DNA from: Bacteroidales bacterium
GTDB lineage: Bacteria; Bacteroidota; Bacteroidia; Bacteroidales; GWA2-32-17
NCBI GenBank assembly: GCA_026416095.1
Contig: JAOAFV010000040.1
Coordinates: 1-35,627 of the forward strand
Length of the DNA stretch: 35,627 nucleotides
Direction of reading: 5' to 3'
The notes under the pieces were generated by a model. That model was not told the origin of the DNA and made no database searches. It worked only from the letters and a program-made list of their open reading frames with translations. Position numbers and translations under genes: made by a program. Positions 24,468-33,935 of the stretch are shown piece after piece. The stretch's first letter is position 1. Every line of letters begins with the position of its first letter.

Positions 24468-26885
24468 TTAAATCAATTTTTTTATGAATTTATCTGAATT
24501 TATGTACCATAAAAATTTAATAAGAATAGTATGTGAAAAAGGTAACTCCGATAAATATTGAATATTATCTAAATAACCATTAATTTTGTCGTTGATTTCG
24601 TCAGAAAAAATTTCGAACTTATATATAAACATAAAGAAATTACCGGGTAAGTATTCGTAATAAAGAGTAAGATCTGCATTTAATGCATTAAAGTTAAAAT
24701 TAAAGTCAGAAGGTATAAAATTAAAGTTGTTTATTTGCGATAATAAATTACCAGTATGAGTTAGTAAGAAAATCTTATCGTATTTTCCTATACTCCAATT
24801 ATGTCTTGTTCTTATTTTGAGATATGTTTTAGCAGAAAAATTATACAGTATACTAATGGTATTCTCAATTGTTTTAATATCGCGCCTTCCAAAAAAAACC
24901 GATGAATCTGTATTAAATACATAGCCAATATCATTGAAATCGTAGGAAAAATTTGTTTCATATCTTAATCTTAACCTATTAGATAACCTTATTAGTGGTG
25001 ATATTTCTATAAAGTAAGAATTAGTTTTATATAAAAAGCTGTATGATAATGAGGTCGAAAAATCGATAGCAAAAGGTTTTCTATAATCGGTAGAGGTTCC
25101 ATTATAAAAGCTTATATTTTTGCCACTTACAAAAAAATATCCTGGTACACGTGGTTCGTAATAATCGCGTGTTTTAAAAAAATTTGTGCTTATATGGCCC
25201 CAAAAACTGAAATAATTTTTTGTATTACCTGAATAATTAAAAGATAAAAAAGATGAAGATAACTTTTTGGTAGAAAGATAGTAGTTATTATTAAAACTAA
25301 GACCAAGATAATATGATAACAAATTTGTACTTGGTTCGTTTTGTCTAAATCCAATATAGCTATCGTAATTAAAATAGTTATTATACAATGTCAATCCTAT
25401 GTCGTTTGCATTATAATATTTATTCATTACAGAATACCCAGTCCCAAAAGTTACTTTTCCACTCACCTTTGATACATTAAAGGAATGAGAAAAGCCTGGT
25501 TTTTCTTGTATCTTTTTACTATCTGGAAAATAAAGCAATGTGTTAGAAACATTAGAATTTATAAGCCACTTATTATTGTTTGTTAGAAAATTAATTCCAC
25601 CTGAAATTACATTTGAATTACGATATTCAAAGTTTCTCAGAAAGTTAGAATTAATAATGTAAAAATTACTACCACCTTTAAAAGCTTTATCTATTACAAA
25701 TACATTATAATTTGCCCATGGTTCAGTTAATATTTTTTCTGTAGAATTGTTGTGGGTATAAACACAATACGTATTAGAGGTTGTTGCATTTAAAATAGCA
25801 AGAGCTAAACCATTTGTGTTTCTACCATAGATTTTAAAAGCGTTTATTATTTGTTGTTGCGAAGGATTTTTTTTAATTGTTGCCGAAGAATCAATATAAC
25901 TTTCAACCTTATAGTATAACGAAGGAGTTTTACCCACTCTTCTCGAATAAAACACATTGTCTTTATTAAAGTATTCGTTTGCTTCTTTAAAAAAAGGGCG
26001 TTGCTCTTCGTAAACAGTTTCAAAAGCTGAAAGGTTTTTGTACTTATCGTCCGACTGAACTTGACTAAAATCTGGTAACAGCATCATAGATAGATTGTAG
26101 CTCTCCGACAAGCTGTAAGTAATGTCGATACCTCCTTTAAAATAATAATCGGTATTATTATTTTGGTACATTAGGCCTAATGCTGTGTAAGGTTTAAATT
26201 TAAGTGTTAATTGAGGAATTATATTGTTAATATCGGTTAAGTATGCCCAATGCTTTAATACATTATTTTCGTACAATGGCTCTAATGCTAATTGACTTGT
26301 TTCTCTGTTTCTACGAATTATTCGCTGACACTGAAATCGCCACGTAGTGTTATTTGCAGGAAATTTAATTTCGGAGAAGGGTATCATAAATTCGGCAATC
26401 CAACCATTATAGGTAATTGCAGTTTTACTTTGCCATACACCATTGTATGAATTATCAGAGTATTTCCAGTCGACTTGAACATTACTTGCTGTAACTCCAA
26501 ATACGTAAGCATCGTTTTGTTTATTATAAGGGTCGAATGAAATGTAAAAATAATCGGCATCGAGTATTTTATCATCTCTCTCGCCAAACTGAAGACGAAT
26601 TGAATCTGGATTGTTATCATACATAAAAGCAAGTACATAAATAGCAATATTATCGTAAGTTATTTTTACTTCTGTATCATATAATGGTTTCTTACCATAA
26701 AAAGGTGTTCGCTGTACAAAATTCTTTATCGAAGGAATGTTTTCCCATACTTCGTCGATTATACCATCTATTTCAATTTTCGAATTTATTTTTATTGCTT
26801 TGTAAAAAATTACAGAATCACTACCTTTTGCATAACTAATAATAATGCAGTAATATAAGAATACGAAAGTAATAATTCTTTTCAT
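24468..26885 (-). CDS. DUF5916 outer-membrane protein with CBM9-like N-terminal domain
   Basis: The 805-residue protein has a signal peptide (MKRIITFVFLYYCIIISYA), a family 9-type carbohydrate-binding-like domain (about 25-215: INSKIEIDGIIDEVWENI, NDAYVFGVTASNVQVDW, WIAEFMIPFSEIKFP) and then the DUF5916 region, a large predicted beta-barrel (about 225-805; LLPDFSQVQSDDK and EQRPFFKEANEYF). Proteins of this type are widespread in Bacteroidota; the function is not established, with a surface-binding or transport role inferred. Its ATG shares one base with the TAA of purA (TAATG), so it is cotranscribed with and translationally linked to purA. Confidence 0.85.
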   Translation of the reverse strand: MKRIITFVFLYYCIIISYAKGSDSVIFYKAIKINSKIEIDGIIDEVWENIPSIKNFVQRTPFYGKKPLYDTEVKITYDNIAIYVLAFMYDNNPDSIRLQFGERDDKILDADYFYISFDPYNKQNDAYVFGVTASNVQVDWKYSDNSYNGVWQSKTAITYNGWIAEFMIPFSEIKFPANNTTWRFQCQRIIRRNRETSQLALEPLYENNVLKHWAYLTDINNIIPQLTLKFKPYTALGLMYQNNNTDYYFKGGIDITYSLSESYNLSMMLLPDFSQVQSDDKYKNLSAFETVYEEQRPFFKEANEYFNKDNVFYSRRVGKTPSLYYKVESYIDSSATIKKNPSQQQIINAFKIYGRNTNGLALAILNATTSNTYCVYTHNNSTEKILTEPWANYNVFVIDKAFKGGSNFYIINSNFLRNFEYRNSNVISGGINFLTNNNKWLINSNVSNTLLYFPDSKKIQEKPGFSHSFNVSKVSGKVTFGTGYSVMNKYYNANDIGLTLYNNYFNYDSYIGFRQNEPSTNLLSYYLGLSFNNNYYLSTKKLSSSFLSFNYSGNTKNYFSFWGHISTNFFKTRDYYEPRVPGYFFVSGKNISFYNGTSTDYRKPFAIDFSTSLSYSFLYKTNSYFIEISPLIRLSNRLRLRYETNFSYDFNDIGYVFNTDSSVFFGRRDIKTIENTISILYNFSAKTYLKIRTRHNWSIGKYDKIFLLTHTGNLLSQINNFNFIPSDFNFNFNALNADLTLYYEYLPGNFFMFIYKFEIFSDEINDKINGYLDNIQYLSELPFSHTILIKFLWYINSDKFIKKLI

Positions 26886-28147
26886 TAATCGAGTGGAATA
26901 ATATTATATCTGTCAGGACCCAATGATATAAAATTAATTTTTCTATTTAAATAGTTTTCAATATATTCAATATATTTAGTTACTTGATAAGGCAAATATT
27001 TTTTACTTTTTACCTCTCCAAGATTTACCCTCCATCCTGGTACAGAAATGTACACAGGTTCCAAGTTGGCATCGAGGTTACCTGGATAAAAGTTTATTAT
27101 TTCGTTTTTAATTTTATAAGCCACACATAGATTAATTTCATCTAACTCTGAAAGGACATCAATTTTTGTCATGATTAAATTCGTAGTACTATTTATGTCG
27201 ACTGCAAATTTTAAAGCAACAAGGTCTAGCCATCCACAGCGACGTGGGCGACCTGTTGTACTACCAAATTCAAAACCTTTTAAACGTAATGTATTGCCAA
27301 TATCATTATTCAACTCTGTAGGAAATGGACCCTCGCCTACCCTAGTAGTGTATGCCTTAAAAACCCCATAAATATTGTTAATCTTTTTTGGCGAAACCAT
27401 TAGACCATTACATACTCCTCCAGCAAATGTATTTGAAGAAGTAACATAAGGATATGTACCTCCATCTATGTCTAACAATGTTCCTTGTGCTCCTTCGGCA
27501 AGTATATTTTTATTATAAAATTTTTCATAAAACTCACTAACGCTAATTATTTTGAAACTTTTTAGTTGATTAACAGCATTAAGCCATTTATCAATATCAA
27601 TTTCAATATTATCTATATTAATGTTGAACGACCTTATAATTTTAAGATGATAATCAATAACATAATTTACCTTTTCAATAAAATCGCTACTAAAACAATC
27701 ATAAACCTTTAGACCTATTCTGTTGTATTTATCGCTGTATGCTGGTCCTATACCTTTGAGTGTCGAACCAACTTTTCTTTTACCTCTGTAAGCTTCGTAA
27801 ACTTTATCCAGAATTTTGTGAGTCGGTAATATTAAATGAGCAAGATCTGATATATAAATGCGTTCTTTATATGTAGAAGTATATTTACTAATTTCAGCAA
27901 TTTCTTCTACAAACACTATTGGATCAATAACTACACCATTACCAATGTAATTGAAAACTCCTTCGTGCAAAATACCAGAAGGAACAGTATGAAGGACAAT
28001 TCTATTATTATTATATTCGATTGTATGTCCGGCATTTGGGCCTCCTTGATAGCGACAAATGGCATTATATTGAGTTGCCATAAGGTCTACAATTTTACCC
28101 TTTCCTTCGTCGCCCCATTGCAAACCAACAAGCACATCGATGTTCAT
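26885..28147 (-). CDS. purA: Adenylosuccinate synthetase
   Basis: PurA joins IMP and aspartate with GTP to make adenylosuccinate, the first committed step to AMP. The 420-residue protein shows the P-loop-like GLQWGDEGKGKIVDL at the N-terminus with the catalytic Asp, GPNAGHTIEY (catalytic His), EGAQGTLLDIDGGTYPYVTS, TRVGEGPFPTEL and GRPRRCGWLDLVALK. Start ATG 28145-28147, 13 bases after an exact -7 box. The DUF5916 gene follows with a one-base overlap. Confidence 0.97.
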   Translation of the reverse strand: MNIDVLVGLQWGDEGKGKIVDLMATQYNAICRYQGGPNAGHTIEYNNNRIVLHTVPSGILHEGVFNYIGNGVVIDPIVFVEEIAEISKYTSTYKERIYISDLAHLILPTHKILDKVYEAYRGKRKVGSTLKGIGPAYSDKYNRIGLKVYDCFSSDFIEKVNYVIDYHLKIIRSFNINIDNIEIDIDKWLNAVNQLKSFKIISVSEFYEKFYNKNILAEGAQGTLLDIDGGTYPYVTSSNTFAGGVCNGLMVSPKKINNIYGVFKAYTTRVGEGPFPTELNNDIGNTLRLKGFEFGSTTGRPRRCGWLDLVALKFAVDINSTTNLIMTKIDVLSELDEINLCVAYKIKNEIINFYPGNLDANLEPVYISVPGWRVNLGEVKSKKYLPYQVTKYIEYIENYLNRKINFISLGPDRYNIIPLD

Positions 28148-28160
28148 TTTATTTTTTTTA

Positions 28161-28168
28161 CAAAGGTA
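28161..28168 (-). promoter_or_regulatory. Candidate -7 box for purA
   Basis: The minus strand reads TACCTTTG (exact TAnnTTTG), 13 bases before the purA ATG, in the 97-base gap after the aminotransferase gene. The 5' leader would be only a few bases long. Confidence 0.55.
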
Positions 28169-28244
28169 AAAATAATTTATAAGATATTTATACCCGACTC
28201 AAAAAAGACACTTACTGATTTTTTAAGAATTAATACAAAAAAAA

Positions 28245-29450
28245 CTATTTTTTTAACTCGCACTTTATAACTTCAGCCAGTCGTTTAACGCCTTCAACAT
28301 TTTTTTCGATACTCATAAATGAAAAATTCAAGCGCATTGTGTTAGCACCAGTTCCATCGCAATAAAAGGCCGAACCTGGTACAAATGCTACATTATTATT
28401 AATTGCTTTTTCAAATAATATCTGAGAATCCATATATTCTGGTAATATAAGAAACATAAAAAGACCACCTTCAGGGCAAGTCCATTTAACACAATCGGGC
28501 ATGTATTTTTCAAGAGCACTCAACATTGCATTTCTTTTTTCAGCATATAATTTCTTAATTTTTTCGATATTTTTTTCATAGTAATTTTTTTCGAGGTATA
28601 GAGCTGCTATTTTCTGAACAAAAGAGCTTGTACACAAGTCGGTTGCTTGCTTAGCAGTAACTATTTTATCGATAATTTCGGGATTAGCTAGAATCCAACC
28701 TAATCTTAAACCTGGCGCAAAGGTTTTACTCATAGTCCCCAGAGTAATTACATATCCTTTTGTATCAAGAGCGTAAAGCATAGGTTTTTCAATTCCATCG
28801 TAACGTAATTCCCTATAAGGTGCATCTTCAACTATTAGAACATCATATTTATACGCGATGTTAAGTAAATCAACTCTTCGTTGATACGACATACTGATAC
28901 CAGAAGGGTTCTGAAAATCAGGAATTACATAAATAAATTTAGGCAATTTATTTTTTTCTAAGCATTCTAACAATTTTTTTTCAAGTACTTCAATAATTAT
29001 TCCTTCGTTATCTATTGGTACCCCTATTAGTTGGGCTCCATATGATCTAAATGCACTTAATCCTCCTAAAAACGAAGGCAATTCACATATAACATTATCT
29101 TCCTTATCGATAAATACTTTACTCACTAAATCTAATGCTTGCTGAGAAGCAGTTGTAATAATTATATTATGCTGACTCAAATTTATTCCTTCTTTTTTAT
29201 ATTTATTAATCAAAGCATTTTTTAAACGCTTATCGCCTTCGGTTTCACCATATTGTAGCGCCATTGCTCCATCGGTTTCTAATACTTCATTTACTATTTC
29301 TTTAAGTTCATCAATAGGGAAACTTTCAGGCGATGGTAACCCCCCAGCAAACGATATGACTTCTTTATTCTGTGTAAGTTTTAGTAATTCTCTTATTATC
29401 GATCTTTTTTGAGTTTTAATTATTGTTGCAAACTTATCGTACAAGTTCAT
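28245..29450 (-). CDS. PLP-dependent aminotransferase (class I, 2-aminoadipate/aromatic type)
   Basis: The 401-residue fold-type I aminotransferase carries the PLP Lys242 in GTMSKTFAPGLRLGW, Asn181 in FQNPSG, Asp209 and Tyr212 in VEDAPYRELRY, and the N-terminal ISFAGGLPSPESFP and LQYGETEGDKRL motifs typical of the LysN / kynurenine / MocR-like aminotransferase group. No DNA-binding domain is present. Substrates in this group are broad (2-aminoadipate, aromatic and branched amino acids) and cannot be chosen from sequence alone. It is divergent from mntP. The start ATG sits 11 bases after a TAACTTTA box. Confidence 0.9.
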   Translation of the reverse strand: MNLYDKFATIIKTQKRSIIRELLKLTQNKEVISFAGGLPSPESFPIDELKEIVNEVLETDGAMALQYGETEGDKRLKNALINKYKKEGINLSQHNIIITTASQQALDLVSKVFIDKEDNVICELPSFLGGLSAFRSYGAQLIGVPIDNEGIIIEVLEKKLLECLEKNKLPKFIYVIPDFQNPSGISMSYQRRVDLLNIAYKYDVLIVEDAPYRELRYDGIEKPMLYALDTKGYVITLGTMSKTFAPGLRLGWILANPEIIDKIVTAKQATDLCTSSFVQKIAALYLEKNYYEKNIEKIKKLYAEKRNAMLSALEKYMPDCVKWTCPEGGLFMFLILPEYMDSQILFEKAINNNVAFVPGSAFYCDGTGANTMRLNFSFMSIEKNVEGVKRLAEVIKCELKK

Positions 29451-29460
29451 TTTTTTTTTG

Positions 29461-29487
29461 TAAAGTTATAAATAAAAAATAACTTTA
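29461..29487. promoter_or_regulatory. Dyad TAAAGTTAT-N9-ATAACTTTA between divergent genes
   Basis: Two perfect 9-base inverted arms (29461-29469 and 29479-29487) flank a 9-base AT spacer. Each arm contains TAACTTTA, one base off the -7 consensus, reading towards the aminotransferase on the minus strand and towards mntP on the plus strand. The dyad may be a pair of back-to-back promoters or an operator. Confidence 0.4.
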
Positions 29488-29539
29488 TATAAATTTTTGA
29501 AATTGTTATAAAACACTTCAAAAATTAACGAATAATTAA

Positions 29540-29547
29540 TAATTTTG
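29540..29547 (+). promoter_or_regulatory. Candidate -7 box for mntP
   Basis: TAATTTTG, an exact TAnnTTTG match, is followed by AAGCAA and the ATG at 29554. A transcript from here would be leaderless or nearly so, which supports the ATG over the upstream in-frame TTG at 29545. Confidence 0.45.
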
Positions 29548-29553
29548 AAGCAA

Positions 29554-30108
29554 ATGAGTATTATTTATTCGATAATTTTATCGATCACATTATGTATCGA
29601 TACATTTGCATTATCGGTAGTAATAGGAATGTGCAATAATAATATAAAATTTTTAAAAGCAAGTAAAATTGCCTTAATCTTTGCCTTTACACAATCTTTA
29701 GCTCCATTTATTGGTTGGGCACTGGGTTTATTTATAAAAGAGATTTTCGAAAAATTAGACCACTGGATTGCATTTACTATCTTACTTATAATTGGATTAA
29801 AAATGATATTTAGTAAAGAAAAAGAAGAATATAATTGTAATAATATTTTAACCTTTAAATCTATGTTAATAGCAAGTATAGCAACAAGCTTCGATTCTTT
29901 TGCTATAGGTTTTACTATTTCTCTTATTGATTTGTCGATATTGTTTACAATAATTACTTTAGGAATTACCACTTACTTAACTGCTATGATTGGTATGTTA
30001 ATAGGAAAAAAAATTTCTGAATTAGTAAAAATTAAATACCTTGAAGTAATTGGTGGCATAGCGTTAATTTTATTAGGATTAAAAATATTAATTGAACATA
30101 TAATGTAA
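29554..30108 (+). CDS. mntP: Manganese efflux pump MntP
   Basis: The 184-residue inner-membrane protein has six predicted helices in two three-helix repeats, each with the conserved acidic motif: CIDTFALSVVIGM in helix 1 and SFDSFAIGFTISL in helix 4. FTQSLAPFIGWALG and GLKMIFSKEKEE also fit the family. MntP exports excess Mn(II). I start it at ATG 29554; a TTG three codons upstream overlaps the -7 box. No yybP-ykoY manganese riboswitch is visible in the short upstream region. Confidence 0.93.
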   Translation: MSIIYSIILSITLCIDTFALSVVIGMCNNNIKFLKASKIALIFAFTQSLAPFIGWALGLFIKEIFEKLDHWIAFTILLIIGLKMIFSKEKEEYNCNNILTFKSMLIASIATSFDSFAIGFTISLIDLSILFTIITLGITTYLTAMIGMLIGKKISELVKIKYLEVIGGIALILLGLKILIEHIM

Positions 30109-30585
30109 AGTTTTATTTTTAAAATCTCCTAATTAATAAAGCTTATATGTAAAGCATATAAGAATTCAATTTGCAAGCATTACAAATTATATATTATTCA
30201 AAATTTATTTCATTTATTGTTTACTTTTGCAATTTTTTTTTACATTATATCAAGATTAATAGCAATAAAACACATTTTCTCATATAAATTTATAAGTAGT
30301 AATTTGCTTATTAGCATTCAAGATATATAAACCTTATTACTAAGATTTTTAATAAATAAATAAATGAAAATTACCACTTATTAAATTTACTTCAATGGCA
30401 GATAGTGAAACATATGACGCAATAATAATAACTCACCATCAAAAAGCTATAATATTAACAAAACTCTTTTTAACTTTTTGACTACTTACAAAAAAATTTC
30501 ATTATGTAAAATTTGTACTAAACCTTAATCTCTCTTAATAGTTTTTATGATCATATTAATTAAAAAACATAAAAAATTCGCAAGA
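30109..30585. other. Spacer between convergent mntP and hcp
   Basis: This 477-base stretch is very AT-rich and holds no credible gene. It has a perfect 8-base hairpin CTTATATG-TAAAG-CATATAAG at 30142-30162, 33 bases after mntP (possible 3' processing or weak terminator, no T-run), a TACTTTTG -7-like box at 30222-30229, and a 28-codon frame at 30395 that resembles nothing I know. The right end contains the hcp terminator. Confidence 0.55.
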
Positions 30586-30628
30586 TTAGGAACCTATTAA
30601 CTTTTCTAAATCTTCCTTAACTTGCGAA
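30571..30628 (-). terminator. Rho-independent terminator of the hcp operon
   Basis: On the minus strand TTCGCAAG (30628-30621, inside the hcp coding region) pairs perfectly with CTTGCGAA (30584-30577), followed directly by a run of six T (30576-30571) and a second T-run. The 36-base loop can fold further (TAGG-AA-CCTA). The 5' arm encodes the last residues of Hcp, so the stop codon lies in the loop. Confidence 0.6.
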
Positions 30629-32241
30629 ATTCCACTTATGTTAAATTTTTCGATTAAAATATTAGCAACATTTTTAGAAACAAAAGCAGGTAAAGTAGGT
30701 CCAAGATGAATGTGTTTCACTCCTAAATAAAGTAAAGCAAGCAACACAATTACAGCTTTTTGTTCATACCAAGCAATATTATATACAATTGGAAGTTCAT
30801 TAATATCATTTAGCCCAAATAAATTCTTTAATTTCAAAGCAATGATTGCCAAGGAATAAGAATCGTTACATTGACCAGCATCTAATACCCTAGGTATACC
30901 ATCGATATTACCCAAAGGAAGTTTTATGTATCTGTATTTAGCACAACCTGCAGTAAGAATCACAGTATTTTTAGGTAATAATTTAGCAAATTCAGTATAA
31001 TACTCACGAGTTTTATGACGACCATCACAACCCGCCATTACAACAAATTTTTTTATTTTTCCGGATTTTACTGCGTCAATAATTTTATTGACTAACGACA
31101 ATACTTGATGATGAGCAAATCCGCCAACAATTTCAATATCTTCTAATTGCTCAGGTGGTAAACACTTTTTAGCATGCTCTATAATTTCAGAAAAATCTTT
31201 CATGCCGTTTACAGGTCGATCTGGAATGTATTTAGCATTTTCAAGGCCTGTAGCTCCTGTAACATATATTCGATCTTTATACGATGAAGTTGGTAAGGGA
31301 GGAACTATACAATTTGTTGTAAATAAAATTGGGCCATTAAACTTTTCAAACTCTTCACGTTGTTGCCACCACGAGCCACCATAATTACCAATTAAATGCT
31401 TATATTTTTTAAAATACGGGTAATAATGAGCTGGTAACATTTCACCGTGTGTATATACGTCGACACCTGTACCTTCGGTTTGTATTAACAAATCTTCAAG
31501 GTCTTTAAGATCATGACCCGATACTAATATTCCTGGATTATTACCTACTTTTGTTTTCACAACAGAGATTTCTGGATTACCATAATAAAAAGTATTTGCT
31601 TTATCTAGCAGTTCCATAGTTAATACACCGAACTTTCCACATTCCATAACTAATGTCAACAACTCATCTATACTTAAGTTTTCAAGAGTAGCAGCAAGGG
31701 CTTTGTAAATAAAATTATATATCTCGGTATTAGTGTGATTCAATATGTAAGCATGTTCAGCATAGGCAGCCATGCCTTTAATTCCATAAGTTAAAATTTC
31801 TTTAAGAGAACGAATATCTTCGTCACTTTCATTTAATAGTGATAATTCGTCAGCTTTTTTCATTATATCATCTTCGCAGCTTGCCTCCCATTCTACTGAA
31901 CTTTTTTGTTTTTCATTTTCAATTTTTAAACCATAAGTTTTTAGCTTTTCATAAAGTTGTCTTTTTAATTCTATACCTTCATAAATACTTTTAATAATAG
32001 ATGTTTTGTCAAAATTCACATTAGTAACAGTTTTAAATAAAGCGTTCAAAATAAACCTTTCAACTCCTGGACTTTGTATGCCAGAATTTTGAAGTTTATT
32101 AGCACACACTGCAATACCTTTACATACATATACCAACACATCCATTGCTTTAGCAAGGTTATCAGTTTTTCCACAAACTCCTTTAACAGTACAGCCAATA
32201 TTTTGGGCTGCTTCTTGACATTGAAAACAAAACATACTCAT
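30586..32241 (-). CDS. hcp: Hybrid cluster protein (hydroxylamine reductase), class I
   Basis: Hcp carries a cubane and a hybrid Fe-S-O cluster and reduces hydroxylamine or NO, protecting anaerobes from nitrosative stress. The 551-residue protein has Cys5, Cys8, Cys17 and Cys23 (CX2C-X8-C-X5-C, the class I spacing) and all hybrid-cluster ligands: His243, Glu267, Cys311, Cys405, Cys433, Cys458, Glu493 and Lys495, in almost the numbering known from Desulfovibrio. It is the last gene of a minus-strand operon behind the NO-reductase-like oxidase, a subunit-II-like protein and a ferredoxin-type protein. The gap to the oxidase gene is 23 bases. Confidence 0.96.
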   Translation of the reverse strand: MSMFCFQCQEAAQNIGCTVKGVCGKTDNLAKAMDVLVYVCKGIAVCANKLQNSGIQSPGVERFILNALFKTVTNVNFDKTSIIKSIYEGIELKRQLYEKLKTYGLKIENEKQKSSVEWEASCEDDIMKKADELSLLNESDEDIRSLKEILTYGIKGMAAYAEHAYILNHTNTEIYNFIYKALAATLENLSIDELLTLVMECGKFGVLTMELLDKANTFYYGNPEISVVKTKVGNNPGILVSGHDLKDLEDLLIQTEGTGVDVYTHGEMLPAHYYPYFKKYKHLIGNYGGSWWQQREEFEKFNGPILFTTNCIVPPLPTSSYKDRIYVTGATGLENAKYIPDRPVNGMKDFSEIIEHAKKCLPPEQLEDIEIVGGFAHHQVLSLVNKIIDAVKSGKIKKFVVMAGCDGRHKTREYYTEFAKLLPKNTVILTAGCAKYRYIKLPLGNIDGIPRVLDAGQCNDSYSLAIIALKLKNLFGLNDINELPIVYNIAWYEQKAVIVLLALLYLGVKHIHLGPTLPAFVSKNVANILIEKFNISGISQVKEDLEKLIGS

Positions 32242-32264
32242 AGTTTTATTTTTTTAATATAGCA

Positions 32265-33917
32265 TTAAATATTATTTTCTGGTAATAACTTAATATCAGT
32301 ATAATCTGCTTTTTTAAAAACATTAATAATGCCTTTTATACCGACCGACAAAACTATATTTAAAAAGAAAGAAAGAAAACCTACAAATAAAGCTATACCG
32401 GCAATTGCTGCAAGCCACATAAAAACACCAAACTCGTTATTATGATATATAGTACGTCGAAGCATTCCTAATAAACCTGCCATTCCCATAAAAGCTCCCA
32501 TACCTACGCCCCCAAAAAGTTGAAGCCAAAAATGCACGTTAATAAGAAATTTGCTATAAAGTGAAATATTATTTGTTAGAATTGGAAACAATTTATAAAC
32601 AACAGCATAAAGTGTCATCATCAAGCCAACAAGAATAGCTACATGCACATGAGGGCCTACAATCCATTGAGTATTATGTAAAATACGGTTCATTCCAATA
32701 TCGGCTTGGATAATTCCAGCTGCAACCCCAAGAGCAAAACCAGTAAGACCTCCAAGCAAAAATTTTAATTCAGGTGTTAATTTCAAAGGACGATGATGCC
32801 ATAAAGTAACTAAAGTAATAAATAAAGCCAATCCTTGAGTTACCAATTCAATAGCAGTTATAAACTGTCCGCTTATAAGTTTCAAAAACATAGGCTGGGC
32901 TTGATCAGATAAAAGATGATGCGACCATACAAACCAACTTACAACTAACTCAACAAATAACAATGCTCTTGCCCATTTTTCCATAAATATGTTTTTTGCC
33001 CCAGTAATAAGTTGTACGAGAATATACCACGTTCCCGCTACAAAAATTAAAACAAGACCATCAGCAATTAAATCTAGACCCCACCAAAACCAATTCTTAT
33101 ATAGTAAAGCATCTATCCATGAATGTTTTAAGTTAGTGCCAAATAAATATGCAATCATATATATCAAAATTAATACTCCCGTAAATGTAATTACAAGTGC
33201 ATTAAGAAACATATCAACACTTCCTCTTGCTATTGCCGCAACTCCAATAGGTACAGGTTCTACTAATTGTTTTTCTTTTTTTCTGAAAATATTTACAAGT
33301 GCTGTTATTCCCAGAGCCGAACTCAACAATTCACTTGACGGTTGTTTTGACCAACCATTTGGTGTATAGGTAATAGTTTTAAAAACAATTATTACAAAAA
33401 ATATAGCACCAACCATACATAAGGCAATACCTAAAATAAAAAATATACCACCTATTGGTTCAAATTGTGTAAAGTCTGCCGGCAATGGCCAATACAATGT
33501 ATATAATGGAGAGTAATGCGATAAAAAGCCAGAAAGCCAAAAAATAAACACACCAATTGTATTTAACCAAAATGATGTAAATGCTAGCTTTATGTTCCAC
33601 AAAGGTTTTTTCATTAAAAAAGGTAAAACAAAATAAAATGCACCTAATACAAAGCTATATGTACCACCAAAAATGCCAACTAATGGGTGAGCAGTTAAAA
33701 TAGCATAATAATGTTTATCATCAATAAAAAATGAAAGCAAATTAGGATTTGCAAGATAAATGCGCATTAAAAGTCCTTCGAAAAAAGCAAAAGCATAGTA
33801 AATTATTCCCACAATTATAAATCGTAGTGTTAATTTTTGATTGGCAGTTAGATTATTCCATTGTTTATCTTCGCCCAATCCATAAATTATTAAGCTAAAT
33901 AAGTTTTTCTTATTCAT
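32265..33917 (-). CDS. Haem-copper oxidase subunit I, NO-reductase-like, with variant metal site
   Basis: The 550-residue integral membrane protein has 12 or more helices. Expected haem ligands are present: His77 (LTAHPLVGIFG), His423 and His425 (PHVHVAILVG). His333-His334 (WSHHLL) match two of the three metal-B ligands. At the third, where oxidases have GHPEVY and NorB has WWxxHLWxEG, it reads WWGLDLIADG: Asp282 takes the His place and Asp286 the Glu place. Spacing from 282 (+4, +51, +52) equals that of NorB (207, 211, 258, 259). The oxidase Tyr is missing, so NO reduction fits better than O2 reduction. Partner genes: subunit-II-like 34517, hcp 32241. Confidence 0.8.
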   Translation of the reverse strand: MNKKNLFSLIIYGLGEDKQWNNLTANQKLTLRFIIVGIIYYAFAFFEGLLMRIYLANPNLLSFFIDDKHYYAILTAHPLVGIFGGTYSFVLGAFYFVLPFLMKKPLWNIKLAFTSFWLNTIGVFIFWLSGFLSHYSPLYTLYWPLPADFTQFEPIGGIFFILGIALCMVGAIFFVIIVFKTITYTPNGWSKQPSSELLSSALGITALVNIFRKKEKQLVEPVPIGVAAIARGSVDMFLNALVITFTGVLILIYMIAYLFGTNLKHSWIDALLYKNWFWWGLDLIADGLVLIFVAGTWYILVQLITGAKNIFMEKWARALLFVELVVSWFVWSHHLLSDQAQPMFLKLISGQFITAIELVTQGLALFITLVTLWHHRPLKLTPELKFLLGGLTGFALGVAAGIIQADIGMNRILHNTQWIVGPHVHVAILVGLMMTLYAVVYKLFPILTNNISLYSKFLINVHFWLQLFGGVGMGAFMGMAGLLGMLRRTIYHNNEFGVFMWLAAIAGIALFVGFLSFFLNIVLSVGIKGIINVFKKADYTDIKLLPENNI

Positions 33918-33935
33918 ACAATTTATTATTTTATA

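Noticed and set aside
29451-29553. Possible yybP-ykoY manganese riboswitch before mntP
   Set aside because: The gap is short and AT-only, without the conserved GC-rich helices of that riboswitch.
29565-29972. Minus-strand frame of 135 codons opposite mntP
   Set aside because: Antisense to an unmistakable six-helix MntP with both acidic motifs; no start context or product.
30395-30481. 28-codon frame in the mntP-hcp spacer
   Set aside because: Too short, no promoter or conservation evidence, and in very AT-rich DNA.
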